In this document: one piece after another, positions 17,609 to 26,992 of the stretch
How positions within the stretch are numbered: position 1 is the first letter of the stretch
Layout: each line of letters begins with the position of its first letter
DNA from: Aldehydirespirator sp965220345
Lineage (GTDB): Bacteria; Actinomycetota; Acidimicrobiia; Acidimicrobiales; Aldehydirespiratoraceae
Direction of reading: 5' to 3'
DNA length: 64,000 nt
Assembly: GCA_965220345.1 (NCBI GenBank)
Contig: OZ244822.1
Span: 248,001 to 312,000 of the forward strand
Position numbers and translations under genes: made by a program
The notes under the pieces: generated by a model
The model's database searches: none
What the model was told of the DNA's origin: nothing
The model's input: the letters and a program-made list of their open reading frames with translations, nothing else

Positions 17609-17621
17609 CCCCCCCCCCCCC
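17609..17621. repeat. C13 homopolymer between convergent genes
   Basis: Thirteen consecutive C, 12 nt after the E2 stop and about 40 nt from the 3' end of the convergent ATPase gene, followed by A6. Confidence 0.9.
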
Positions 17622-17658
17622 GCAAAAAACTGCTGCTGGTGTGGCTGGGTTTGAGTTT

Positions 17659-18747
17659 TTACAGAGGGAAGCGGTGTCTGAGCCAGTCCGCTAAGAGCGG
17701 ATCAACGATCTCGAGTCGTTCCCTGCGGCGCAAAAAGCCCCTGCCGATCAGAGACTCCGAAGCATTGCGCGCGGTTGCGGGTGGAAGGTCCAGCGCTGCT
17801 GCGGAGCGACCGTAGATGCTGCCAGAGGCGGCGAGCGCTCTGAGGGTCTTGCGCTGACCAGACGAAAGCAACACGAACATACTCTCTGACGCTGCGTCAA
17901 CGCTGATACGCACTTCGTGCAGAGCCTGCTCCCAGTCTGTCTCCTCTGCGGCGGTACCTAACTGCACGCGCCTCCACACTGAGTCCGCGAGTTGCATCGC
18001 GCGCTGGGGGTGACCGTTAACCATGGCGACGATGCGGCTAGCGACCGTTCCGGCATCTCTGCCCGAGAGTTCGAATCCCTGCTCAATAATTAATAGCAAA
18101 GCTTCGTCGGTGAGAGGCCCTACCTCAACCAGATCAGCTTGAGCAAAAAATGGCTGTGACTGATCACCGAACAGAGTTCGCATCGTTGAGGGCTCCGACC
18201 CCGCGAAAACGATGCCCAGCGACTGAAAATGATGCTGCAAACCGGTTCTGAGGACGGCGGGACCGCCATCCACATCAGCTATTCCCGAAAACTCGTCGAA
18301 CACCACGAACAAGTCTTGGCGCTGTGCAGCCCTCACCAGCACATCAAGCCTGTTACGCAGTGCCAGCACTGGATCGACACCGTTGCGAGGACTACGAGTC
18401 AACTCAATCCCGAGCACGCCAACAGATACCGATAAAGAGGCCGCGATCCTGTCGAGCACCCGCCTAGCTGGCCCGGCCAAGCCAGCCAAGCCGCGATCAA
18501 CAGCCGCAGCGAGATCTGTCATTGATGTCATCTGGTACAGATCAATCCACACACACTGAGGGCCGACCTCCGCCAAGTCGGCCGCTACTCGCTTAAGCAG
18601 ACTTGTCTTGCCGTAGCGACGAGGGCCGATCAGCGCCGTAAGGCGCCGATCACGGATACGCAAAGCGATATCAAGTGCAAGTTGCTCGCGACCCAAGACC
18701 TGTTCGGGCAACATGGGTCCGTGATACGGGAACGGGCTTTGGTCCAT
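17659..18747 (-). CDS. Orphan P-loop ATPase of the archaeal/COG1672-like AAA group
   Basis: A 362-residue STAND/AAA-like ATPase. Walker A is 'GPRRYGKTSLL' at 41-51, Walker B 'DLFVVFDEFSG' with Asp-Glu at 151-152, and a sensor-like 'GIVFAGSEPSTMRTLF' near 180. The C-terminal about 90 residues form a winged-helix-like region (LLSSGQRKTLRALAASGSIYG, 'RNASESLIGRGFLRRRERLEIVDPLLADWLRH'). This two-domain plan is that of the ATPase_2/DUF234-type proteins, of uncertain function and often scattered in accessory DNA. No Shine-Dalgarno is seen; a TATCAT box ends 6 nt before the ATG and overlaps an inverted repeat. A different relative, decayed, lies at 29352-30311. Confidence 0.8.
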   Translation of the reverse strand: MDQSPFPYHGPMLPEQVLGREQLALDIALRIRDRRLTALIGPRRYGKTSLLKRVAADLAEVGPQCVWIDLYQMTSMTDLAAAVDRGLAGLAGPARRVLDRIAASLSVSVGVLGIELTRSPRNGVDPVLALRNRLDVLVRAAQRQDLFVVFDEFSGIADVDGGPAVLRTGLQHHFQSLGIVFAGSEPSTMRTLFGDQSQPFFAQADLVEVGPLTDEALLLIIEQGFELSGRDAGTVASRIVAMVNGHPQRAMQLADSVWRRVQLGTAAEETDWEQALHEVRISVDAASESMFVLLSSGQRKTLRALAASGSIYGRSAAALDLPPATARNASESLIGRGFLRRRERLEIVDPLLADWLRHRFPL

Positions 18748-18753
18748 ACAGTC

Positions 18754-18801
18754 ATGATACTCGGAAAAAGCGAGTATTAAATACTCGGAAAAAGCGAGTA
18801 T
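18754..18801 (-). promoter_or_regulatory. Leaderless promoter inside a duplicated inverted-repeat operator
   Basis: Two identical 21-bp elements lie at 18757-18777 and 18781-18801, each ATACTCG - GAAAAAG - CGAGTAT with perfect 7-bp arms, separated by TAA (24-bp centre-to-centre). On the minus strand the -10-like TATCAT (18754-18759) overlaps the proximal arm and ends 6 nt before the ATPase ATG. Occupancy of the repeats should block the promoter, so autoregulation or a dedicated binding protein is likely. Confidence 0.7.
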
Positions 18802-18838
18802 CTAATCAGCTGAGGCACGAAACTTCAGCCGCGGGCAC

Positions 18839-20449
18839 CTAGAGACTGACCCCGCCGTAGGCGACACCAGTGAGGTGAGCCATCTCACGGTCAAACGTAG
18901 TGAGATCGTCAACGCTGAACTCGCTGAGGCTGCTATGCCCGCAAGCCCGGGCCAGCACAGACATCAGCTCCACCGAAGCGCAAAAGAACTTGTGGAGCCG
19001 CTCAGCCGCTTCCTCAACCGGCAGACGGGCGCGCAGTTCGGGTTTCTGGGTGGCTATACCCACAGGGCAATTGTTGCTGGAACAAGCGCGCATGCCCAGG
19101 CATCCGATGGCCTGCATCGCCGCATTGGAGACCGCCACAGCGTCAGCGCCAAGCGCCAGAGCCTTGGCGAAATCAGCTGGGGTGCGCAACCCGCCGGTGA
19201 TCACCAGAGTCACCTTGCGATCTGCACAAGCATCAAGATGGCGGCGGGCGCGGGCCAGCGCCGGGATGGTCGGCACCGAAATGTTGTCTCGGAAGATCAC
19301 TGGTGCCGCACCTGTGCCACCGCCTCTTCCATCCAAGATGATGTAATCCACGCCGATCCGCAAAGCCGCATCAATGTCAGCTTCGATGTGCTGCGCTGAG
19401 AGCTTCACCCCGATCGGGATCCCCCCTGAAGCTTCACGAACCTCATCTGCTAAATGCCGGAAGTCGTCAATGCTGCACAGGTCAGGGAAAGTCGACGGTG
19501 AAATAGCTGCCGTGCCTGGCTCAAGGCCTCGCACTTCAGCGATTTTGCCTTGAACTTTGTTGCCGGGCAGATGCCCGCCCGTGCCGGTCTTGGCACCTTG
19601 ACCCAGCTTGAAATGAAAGGCCTGGCAGCCAGCCGCTTTCGGCATCGCCCAACCGAACCTGCCGGAAGCCAGCTCATAGAAATAGCGCGAATTTTCGGCT
19701 CGCTCTTCGGGCAGCATCCCGCCCTCTCCTGAGCAGATCCCGGTGCCAGACAACTCGGCACCTTTCGCCAAGGCCACTTTGGCTTCCTCTGACAAAGCCC
19801 CGTAGCTCATGTCACTCACGAACAGCGGTATCTCTAGATGCAACGGCGACACAGCGTCGGGGCCGATCACCACGTCGGTGGAGACCGGTTCATCGTCGAG
19901 AAGGGGCTTACGAGCTAACTGAGCAACCGCAAACTGAAGATCATCCCAACTCGGCAGTTGGCCGCGCGGCACCCCCATGGATGTGACCGGCCCGTGATGT
20001 CCCAGATACTGCAAACCTTCATCGGCCAGTCGCCGTATCAGACCCACATGCGGCTCGCTCGGATCGCCGTGAGGATCTTGGTATGCCCCTTGATAAGAGC
20101 TGCGATCAAAGGGCTGCGGATGCTGCTTGCAGAAGTCTGTTACCTCGTCAAGGTCAATCATCAGGTCATCGTTTTGCAACCACGAAGAGAACTTGGTAAG
20201 CCGCTGAGAGTTGTCGTAGCTAGACACACCGGTGCGGAACCCGTAATCCCAGCCGTGCAAGCCGCAGATGAGGTTGTCACCAACGATGCTGCCGTCGCTC
20301 ATTAGCGCTCCCCGATGCAGGCAGCGCCCGTAAAGTACGCTGTGATTGTCATCGAAGCGCACGATCACCAAGTCAACGTCCGCTACTAGCACTCCAACCG
20401 GCTCACGGTCGGGCACTTCATTCCAGTTTGCGATCTTGTAAGGCTGCAC
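18839..20449 (-). CDS. Rieske-glutamate synthase (FMN domain) fusion protein
   Basis: A 536-residue protein. Residues about 1-105 form a Rieske [2Fe-2S] domain: Cys43-x-His45 (GRCLHRGA) and Cys62-x2-His65 (CGLHGWDYG). Residues about 150-530 match the FMN-binding synthase domain of glutamate synthase: 'LFVSDMSYGALSEEAKVALA', 'GTGICSGEGGM', 'FKLGQGAKTGTGGHLPG', 'GVKLSAQHIEADID', 'DYIILDGRGGGTGAAP' and the [3Fe-4S] cysteines 450, 456 and 461 (CLGMRACSSNNCPVG). There is no glutaminase domain, so ammonia or another substrate must be used, or the protein does a different FMN-dependent reaction. The Rieske part may feed electrons to FMN in place of the small subunit (inference). It stands alone. Confidence 0.88.
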   Translation of the reverse strand: MQPYKIANWNEVPDREPVGVLVADVDLVIVRFDDNHSVLYGRCLHRGALMSDGSIVGDNLICGLHGWDYGFRTGVSSYDNSQRLTKFSSWLQNDDLMIDLDEVTDFCKQHPQPFDRSSYQGAYQDPHGDPSEPHVGLIRRLADEGLQYLGHHGPVTSMGVPRGQLPSWDDLQFAVAQLARKPLLDDEPVSTDVVIGPDAVSPLHLEIPLFVSDMSYGALSEEAKVALAKGAELSGTGICSGEGGMLPEERAENSRYFYELASGRFGWAMPKAAGCQAFHFKLGQGAKTGTGGHLPGNKVQGKIAEVRGLEPGTAAISPSTFPDLCSIDDFRHLADEVREASGGIPIGVKLSAQHIEADIDAALRIGVDYIILDGRGGGTGAAPVIFRDNISVPTIPALARARRHLDACADRKVTLVITGGLRTPADFAKALALGADAVAVSNAAMQAIGCLGMRACSSNNCPVGIATQKPELRARLPVEEAAERLHKFFCASVELMSVLARACGHSSLSEFSVDDLTTFDREMAHLTGVAYGGVSL

Positions 20450-20745
20450 GCAGACAGATTACGCGCTTAACGCAAGCCAAGCAGCCTCACGGCGCATTCA
20501 GCGATGTTGAGTGATGTGCAGACAGAAACAGGATCAAGAGACAGCAGGCAGAAACAGGATCAAGAGACAGCAGCAAGAAAGAGGTTCAAGGCAAGTAGCT
20601 GTTGGGGAGTTTCGTAGCGTGCGTAGAGTTGTGCAGGCTGCCAGCGGCATACCCGCTGATCCCTTCACCAACCTGCAACAACATTTATTCCCAGAAGCCA
20701 AACCCCAGAAGCCAAACCCAAGCCGATTCGTATTCAGGAGAACCT
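20450..20745. repeat. Repeat-rich intergenic region before the ABC/FtsX operon
   Basis: No convincing gene. It contains an almost perfect 26-bp tandem duplication at 20523-20548 and 20549-20573 (unit starts 'cagaaacaggatcaagag') and a 14-bp duplication 'ccagaagccaaacc' near 20691-20720. Being divergent between the Rieske fusion gene and the ABC operon, it must hold both promoters. Confidence 0.7.
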
Positions 20746-21495
20746 GTGACCTCAACACCAACCCAAACGCTCGCTGCGGCTGCTCAGGCGCAGGCCGCTT
20801 CCAAAATCTACGGCTCAGGCGACACCGAGGTACGCGCCCTTGATGCCATCGACGTGGACTTTGAGCAGGGCAAGTTCACAGCGATCATGGGGCCGTCGGG
20901 ATCAGGTAAATCCACGTTGATGCATTGCATGGCCGGACTCGACACTGTGACCTCAGGCAAAGTGATCATCGGCGACACCGACTTGACCACGCTGTCAGAA
21001 AAAGACCTCACACTGCTGCGCCGCGACAGTGTTGGTTTCGTGTTCCAGGCGTTCAACCTGGTGCCCACGCTAACCGCCATGGAGAACATCACCTTGCCGA
21101 TGGACCTTGCTGGCTCAAAGGGCGACACCGAATGGATCGACTCGGTGGTGGGTGCAACTGGCCTTACCGACCGGGTGAAACACCGCCCCAACGAACTCTC
21201 GGGCGGGCAGCAGCAGCGGGTAGCGGTCGCTAGGGCGTTAGCTGGCAAACCTCAGATCATCTTTGCGGATGAGCCCACCGGCAATGTCGACTCCAACACA
21301 GCCGCTGAGATCCTCGGATTTATGCGTAAGGCGGTGGATGAACTAGGTCAGACGATTGTCATGGTCACTCACGATGCGGTGGCCGCTTCATACGCGGATC
21401 GGGTGGTGTTTTTGGTTGACGGAAAGATCGTGGCCGAACTCACTGACCCGACACCTCAGGCCATCCGAGAGCAGATGACTCATCTCGGTGCCTAA
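20746..21495 (+). CDS. ABC transporter ATP-binding protein, MacB/LolD/FtsE-like
   Basis: A 249-residue ATPase. Walker A 'IMGPSGSGKSTLMHCMAG' near residue 48, Q-loop 'VGFVFQAFNLVPTLTAMENI' near 95, signature 'ELSGGQQQRVAVARAL' near 150, Walker B 'IIFADEPTGNVDS' near 170, switch 'MVTHDAVAASYADR'. The 'FVFQAFNL..TLTA.ENI.LP' pattern is the MacB/LolD group. I chose the GTG at 20746 because AGGAG lies 5-6 nt upstream. It heads an operon with two FtsX-like permeases. Likely role: mechanotransmission or export of a lipid, peptide or lipoprotein; cargo unknown. Confidence 0.9.
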   Translation: MTSTPTQTLAAAAQAQAASKIYGSGDTEVRALDAIDVDFEQGKFTAIMGPSGSGKSTLMHCMAGLDTVTSGKVIIGDTDLTTLSEKDLTLLRRDSVGFVFQAFNLVPTLTAMENITLPMDLAGSKGDTEWIDSVVGATGLTDRVKHRPNELSGGQQQRVAVARALAGKPQIIFADEPTGNVDSNTAAEILGFMRKAVDELGQTIVMVTHDAVAASYADRVVFLVDGKIVAELTDPTPQAIREQMTHLGA

Positions 21496-21575
21496 AGACA
21501 GCACAGAGACTACAGACAAGACAGAGACTACAGACAAAAAGGCAACACAGAGCCAGCACAAGGAAGATTTTTGAA

Positions 21576-24140
21576 ATGTTGCGACTAGCTCTCAAATCGG
21601 TTTTGGCCAGCAAGATACGTTTCGCTTTCACCGCGCTGGCTGTGGTGGTGGGCGTGGGTTTCGTTGTGGCCGCGTTCGTGACCGCCGACTCGCTGCGCTC
21701 CACTTTTGATGACCTCGCCGCAGACATCAACACCGGCAACGATTTCACGGTGCGTGGTGCTCTGCCCTTCGGTGATATCACTCAGGCGCAAGCACCGCCG
21801 GTGGATGACAGTCTGGTTGACGACCTTTTGGCTGTGGATGGCGTGGATGCAGCTTTCGGTGGGTTGTTCGTGAACGGGGTCATCCCCACCGACGGCTCAG
21901 GCGAAACCCCTGACACTTTCGGCGGGCCGATCGCCGGAACCAACTGGTCAAGCGACGAGACTCTGTCGCAGTTCTTTTTAATAAGCGGGCGATGGTCACA
22001 AGGGCCCACAGAGTTCGTTCTTGATCATGTGACTTTCACTGATTTCGATTTTCAGCTCGGTGGCGAATACCAGCTGGTTACCCCAGGTGGCCCGCGCATG
22101 TTCACTCTCACCGGCACGCATCAGTTCGGATTCCCTGACAACGCCGGAGTCGGTGCCGTGTTCGTGTCATTCGACACGGTCACCGCGCAGGAAGTGCTCG
22201 GATATCCAGGACAGTTCCAGGAAATCGCTGTGCGCGCAGAGTCCGGTGCGGATCTTGGAGCGCTTCGTGAAAGCATCGCAGCGATCTTGCCTGCTGGCGC
22301 TGAAGTCATCACCGCAGAGGAAGCCACCGAAGAATTCGGTGACGCTTTCGAAACATTTATCGGTCCGTTCCAGACGATCCTGTTGGTGTTCGCTTTCATT
22401 GTGTTGTTCGTCAGCACTTTCATTATCTCCAACACTTTCAATATCGTGCTGGGTCAGCGCCTGCGGGAACTTGCGATGTTGCGTGCCGTCGGTGCAACAC
22501 CCCGACAGGTGCGTAGTTCGGTACTGACCGAGTCGGTGATCATCGGCACGGTCGCTACTGCTGCCGGTATAGGTCTAGGAATGCTTGGTGCCATAGGCAT
22601 CAGGGGACTCTTCTCGGCTTTTGGCGGCGAACTGCCCGACGGTCCGCTGCCGCTGACGCTGCGTACTCTGTTGTGGGCGGCTGCAGTCGGAGTGGGTTTC
22701 ACAGTGATCGCGTCTCTGGTTCCTGCGGTTAAGGCATCGCGTGTGTCGCCTATAGCCGGGCTGCGTGACGCTGCTGGCGACGAAGCCGAGCATCGCCGAC
22801 GCTGGCGTCCGATAGGAGGCGCAGCGCTAGCCGCAGTGGGTTTGCTGCTGACCGGCAGAGGACTTTTTGCCGACTTTGACAGCACCACAGCTCAGCTGAC
22901 ATCGTTGGGTGCGGGTGCGGCGATCGTTTTCGTGGCGGTGGCTGTGCTCAGCCCGCTAATCGCCGGGCCAGTGGTCGCAGCCATTGCTAGACCACTGAGC
23001 GTGCTGCGCACTCCTGGACAACTGGCACGCAGCAACGCTGCTCGCAGTCCTAGACGCACCGCTGCCACAGCCGTTGCGCTCACTATCGGGCTAGCACTCG
23101 TGGCGATGGTTTCGGTGGTGGGCGAATCACTCAAGGACACTTTCGTGGGCAGCTTAAGAACCGCTATTGAGGCCGACTACACCATCAGCATTGACGGCCC
23201 CGCGGGAATGCCCAAGGCCCTTGCAAGCGACCTTGAAGCTACTGGCGTGGGTTCTGTGGTGGCGTTCGACTCAGACCGTGTGCAGATCAGCAGCAGCCGC
23301 GACCCTGACCGCACCGAAGAGACCACGGTCACCTCTACAAGCTTCGCTCTGGTTGAGGACGTGACCAACCTTGATATCGCTGAAGGCTCGCTGACTGGTT
23401 TTGATCCCGCTAGCGGGCTGCTGGTACACACCGACAAAGCCGACGACTGGGGACTGCAGGTAGGCGATGAGGTCACCATGCAGTTCGTGAGCGGCACCGC
23501 CACGGTCACTGTTGGCGGATTGTTTGAGCGTGAGTCGCTGTTTTGGGAAGACTGGATGATCGACCATGCTTTGCATGAGCGTTTCGCCACTACCCAAGCG
23601 GATGATTTCGTGATGGTGCGAGCTGCGAGCGCCGATCCGCAAGACTCGCGAGCTCCGATTGAAGCTGTGCTAGCTGGATACCCGCAGCTCAACCTAGATG
23701 ACCGTCAAGAATTTCAACGCAGAGCCGAAAGCGATCTCAACACGCTGTTGGCATTCGTGAACGTTTTCTTGTTCGTGGCGCTAGTGATCGCTTTGTTCGG
23801 CATCGTCAATACGTTGACGTTGTCGGTGTTTGAACGCACCCGAGAAATCGGTTTGCTGCGAGCGGTCGGCATGACCCGACGGCAGTTGCGCCGCACGATC
23901 CGCTGGGAAGCGGCTGCCATCGCCCTCTACGGTGCCTTGATTGGCGTTCTGCTCGGCTTGGGGTTTGGCGTTGCTACTGCGATAGCGATACCCGAGCAAA
24001 TCGTGGGGCAGGTGTCGGTGCCGGGTATGCAGATCGTGGGGCTAGTGCTGTTGTCTGTGCTGTTCGGCATCATCGCTGCGATATTCCCGGCATTCCGGGC
24101 TGGCCGGATGAATGTCCTTGAAGCCATCGCAACCGACTGA
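21576..24140 (+). CDS. FtsX-like ABC permease (first of two)
   Basis: An 854-residue MacB/FtsX-type permease of the long two-FtsX-domain form. One TM helix near the N-terminus (FAFTALAVVVGVGFVVAAFVT region), a large extracellular domain (about 40-250), FtsX domain 1 with three TM helices (about 265-395, containing 'RLRELAMLRAVGATPRQVRSSV'), a middle TM section, a second extracellular domain (about 530-715), and FtsX domain 2 (about 735-854, with 'RTREIGLLRAVGMTRRQLRRTI'). AAGGAAG precedes the ATG. It pairs with the ATPase 80 nt upstream and with its paralogue downstream. Confidence 0.9.
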   Translation: MLRLALKSVLASKIRFAFTALAVVVGVGFVVAAFVTADSLRSTFDDLAADINTGNDFTVRGALPFGDITQAQAPPVDDSLVDDLLAVDGVDAAFGGLFVNGVIPTDGSGETPDTFGGPIAGTNWSSDETLSQFFLISGRWSQGPTEFVLDHVTFTDFDFQLGGEYQLVTPGGPRMFTLTGTHQFGFPDNAGVGAVFVSFDTVTAQEVLGYPGQFQEIAVRAESGADLGALRESIAAILPAGAEVITAEEATEEFGDAFETFIGPFQTILLVFAFIVLFVSTFIISNTFNIVLGQRLRELAMLRAVGATPRQVRSSVLTESVIIGTVATAAGIGLGMLGAIGIRGLFSAFGGELPDGPLPLTLRTLLWAAAVGVGFTVIASLVPAVKASRVSPIAGLRDAAGDEAEHRRRWRPIGGAALAAVGLLLTGRGLFADFDSTTAQLTSLGAGAAIVFVAVAVLSPLIAGPVVAAIARPLSVLRTPGQLARSNAARSPRRTAATAVALTIGLALVAMVSVVGESLKDTFVGSLRTAIEADYTISIDGPAGMPKALASDLEATGVGSVVAFDSDRVQISSSRDPDRTEETTVTSTSFALVEDVTNLDIAEGSLTGFDPASGLLVHTDKADDWGLQVGDEVTMQFVSGTATVTVGGLFERESLFWEDWMIDHALHERFATTQADDFVMVRAASADPQDSRAPIEAVLAGYPQLNLDDRQEFQRRAESDLNTLLAFVNVFLFVALVIALFGIVNTLTLSVFERTREIGLLRAVGMTRRQLRRTIRWEAAAIALYGALIGVLLGLGFGVATAIAIPEQIVGQVSVPGMQIVGLVLLSVLFGIIAAIFPAFRAGRMNVLEAIATD

Positions 24141-24254
24141 GCACGCTCTCCCACATTGAGGATTGAGAATCGGAGATTGGGGATCGGGATCATGATTGGC
24201 AGCGAGGCCCAACTTGCCAAACTTGCTGAGATGACCGTAACTCGCTGCTAGCAC

Positions 24255-26834
24255 ATGCTGAAACTGGCTCTTCGTAGCCTGATCGACAAGAAGCTTCGCT
24301 TTGCGTTGACCACGCTGGTAGTGGTCATTGGCGTGATGTTCGTAGTGAGTTCGTTCACGCTCACCGACAGTTTGCGTGCCACTTTTGCTGGCTTGGCTCA
24401 AGACATCTCCGAGGGTGCTGACCTAGTCGTCCGCTCTGATCAAGATTTTGGCAGCGACTTCGACCGTGCGGTTGTGCCTCCACCGATTGCCGAGCAGATT
24501 GCTGAGGTCAGAGGCGTGCAGCGGGTGCGTCCCGATGTGGCGGCGTTGAACGTGACCATCATTGATGGTTCAGGCGAGCCGATCACTCCTCCCGGTCCGC
24601 CGGCTCTGGGTTTCAGTTTCAACCCAGAGGTGTTCTTCGTGACTGAGGGACGTCCACCAGAAGCCGAGAGCGAGTTCGCGACCGATACTGCTACCGCAGC
24701 AGCTAACGGACTGCTTGTCGGCAGCGAATATGACATTAACGGCCCACTTTTTGCTGAACCTTTCGAGCTTGTAGGAGTGTTCAACTTCGGTGATCCAGAC
24801 TCACATACCGGGCTAGGCCAGACAATGGCAGCGTTCGAGTTGCGTGAAGCGCAGCGTTTCTTTGGAGCGGAGGACGGCTATCAGTCGGTTGCGGTTGTGG
24901 TGTCATCAGGCTTCGAGATCGCCGCCGTTCAAGCTCGGATCGAAGCCGCTATCGGCAGTGACTTTCAGGTGATCACCACCGAGGTTGAAGCCCAAGAGCA
25001 GCAGGCCGACTTTGACGAAGCCATCGGCATTTTCAACACGGTGCTGCTGGTGTTTGCTTTTATTGCTGTGTTCGTGTCGGCATTCATTATCAACAACACC
25101 TTCCAGATCATCCTCGGTCAGCGTGTGCGTGAGATCGGGCTGCTGCGGGCGGTGGGTGCCACCCCGCAGCAGGTGAGCCGTTCTGTGCTCGGCGAGTCGG
25201 CAATAGTGGGATTGTTGAGCACAGTCATAGGCATCGGGCTCGGTCTTGTGCTGGCGCAGGTGCTTCGTTTCGTGCTTGACGCGGTGGGGTTTTCGCTGCC
25301 AGCCGGGCCGCTGCTGTTGAAACCGCGCACAGTGTTGCTGGCTGTGATCGTGGGATTGGGTGTGACTATGGCATCGTCGATTTCGCCTGCTATCCGAGCG
25401 CGACGAGTGTCTCCGATTGCGGCGTTGAACCAGAATTTTCAGCTCGCTTCGGCTGGGTTTAGCCGCCGTCTGATCGCAGGCGGTTCAGTGACTGGGGCGG
25501 GTGTGTTGGCATTGGCTGTGGGGATGACCATCGAACTCGCCACGGTCACTACTTTCACGCTGCTGGGTTTGGGTGCAGTGCTCACATTTGTGGGTATCAA
25601 TGTGGTGAGTCCCGCTTTTGCTGGTCCTGCTACATCGGTCTTGCAGGCTCCTCTGAGCGCTGTGGGCAAAATTCCGGGCAGGTTGGGGCAAGGCAACGCG
25701 GCACGCAACCCGCGCCGCACCGCCTCAACCGCGAGTGCTTTGATGATCGGGCTGGCTTTGATGGGTTTGGCTGCTGTGGTCGGCGAATCGCTCAAAAAGA
25801 CTTTTCTTGATGTTTTCGACAATGCTGTGGAGGCTGACTATTTCATTCAGGCTTCTGCTGCGGGGTTCGGTCCCCCGCCGGGTTTTCCGGCGCAGGCTGC
25901 TGATGAGATCGAAGCGCTTAAGTCGATCGACACTGTGACGAGGTTTCAGTTCACTTTTGAGGGTTTAAGCGTTGATGGCGTGGCTCGTGATCTTGTTGCG
26001 GCGGATTTAGCTGTCGCTGATGAACACATTGACGCTCGTGTCAGTTCGGGCAGTATTTCTGCGGGTGATCCGCTGACTGCGCTGGCGTTGCATAGCGACT
26101 CTGCTGGTGATCTCGGGGTGGGAGTGGGCGACACCGTGGATGTGACCTTCTCAAACAACCGCAGCGAGATTCTTACCGTGGTGGCTATTTATGAAGATGC
26201 CGCCGTCTACGGCAACTGGCTGATTGACGGTGCCTTGTGGGATCGCCACTTCAACCGCAACGACTTGTCGTTCGCTACTGCGCTTGTGGTTGATCCGCCG
26301 GGGGGTTCGGCTGCCGAGCGAGAAGCTCTGGCACGTGAGAGCCGTAGCGGGATTGAGCAGGTGCTGGAGCGTTATCCCACTGTGGAGGTTGAGAATCAGG
26401 TCGAGTTCCGTGAGTCGCAGGAGTCACAGATCACGTCGTTGATTCGGGTGATTGAGGTTTTGATAGGACTTTCTTTCGTTATTGCATTGATCGGCATAGT
26501 CAACACTTTGGGGCTATCAGTGCTGGAACGCACCCGTGAGATCGGCTTGTTGCGCTCGGTGGGTATGACCCGCAACCAGCTTCGGCGTGCGATCTATTGG
26601 GAGGCTCTGATCGTGGCGGTCTTCGGAGGTTTGCTTGGTGTAACAGTGGGCACTGTGTTTGGTGCTGCGGCCGCGCTGGCATTACCCGAATCGTTCGTGC
26701 AAACGCTGGCAGTGCCTTGGCTTGACCTGCTGGTGTTTGTGTTGATTTCTGCTGTCTCCGGCTTGATAGCTGCGATCCTGCCAGCAATGCGAGCAGGCCG
26801 CATGAATATTCTCAAAGCCATCGCCCACGAATAG
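24255..26834 (+). CDS. FtsX-like ABC permease (second of two)
   Basis: An 859-residue paralogue of the preceding permease with the same plan: N-terminal TM (FALTTLVVVIGVMFVVSSF), an extracellular domain, FtsX domain with 'RVREIGLLRAVGATPQQVSRSV' near 290, a second extracellular domain, and a C-terminal FtsX domain with 'RTREIGLLRSVGMTRNQLRRAI' near 760. Both permeases end in almost the same residues (RAGRMN.L.AIA). They probably form a heterodimer served by one ATPase (inference). The 114-bp gap upstream holds 'gattgagaatcggagattgggg', another small repeat. Confidence 0.9.
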   Translation: MLKLALRSLIDKKLRFALTTLVVVIGVMFVVSSFTLTDSLRATFAGLAQDISEGADLVVRSDQDFGSDFDRAVVPPPIAEQIAEVRGVQRVRPDVAALNVTIIDGSGEPITPPGPPALGFSFNPEVFFVTEGRPPEAESEFATDTATAAANGLLVGSEYDINGPLFAEPFELVGVFNFGDPDSHTGLGQTMAAFELREAQRFFGAEDGYQSVAVVVSSGFEIAAVQARIEAAIGSDFQVITTEVEAQEQQADFDEAIGIFNTVLLVFAFIAVFVSAFIINNTFQIILGQRVREIGLLRAVGATPQQVSRSVLGESAIVGLLSTVIGIGLGLVLAQVLRFVLDAVGFSLPAGPLLLKPRTVLLAVIVGLGVTMASSISPAIRARRVSPIAALNQNFQLASAGFSRRLIAGGSVTGAGVLALAVGMTIELATVTTFTLLGLGAVLTFVGINVVSPAFAGPATSVLQAPLSAVGKIPGRLGQGNAARNPRRTASTASALMIGLALMGLAAVVGESLKKTFLDVFDNAVEADYFIQASAAGFGPPPGFPAQAADEIEALKSIDTVTRFQFTFEGLSVDGVARDLVAADLAVADEHIDARVSSGSISAGDPLTALALHSDSAGDLGVGVGDTVDVTFSNNRSEILTVVAIYEDAAVYGNWLIDGALWDRHFNRNDLSFATALVVDPPGGSAAEREALARESRSGIEQVLERYPTVEVENQVEFRESQESQITSLIRVIEVLIGLSFVIALIGIVNTLGLSVLERTREIGLLRSVGMTRNQLRRAIYWEALIVAVFGGLLGVTVGTVFGAAAALALPESFVQTLAVPWLDLLVFVLISAVSGLIAAILPAMRAGRMNILKAIAHE

Positions 26835-26992
26835 CCGCATTACCGGTTCCTGCTTTATTTCACGCGTGACGGGTCAGGCGATAGCAGTCTCACCTGATAG
26901 CCCATTAAGCGACCTGATAACCCACTAATAGCCGCATTCTGGTTTCTGCACTGGCTCCGAAATGGCTCCGCGTTTCAATATCATGTGCATCT

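Noticed and set aside
18061..18090. 'agttcgaatccctgctc' resembling a tRNA T-arm
   Set aside because: It lies inside the ATPase coding sequence on the minus strand and has no matching acceptor, D or anticodon arms.
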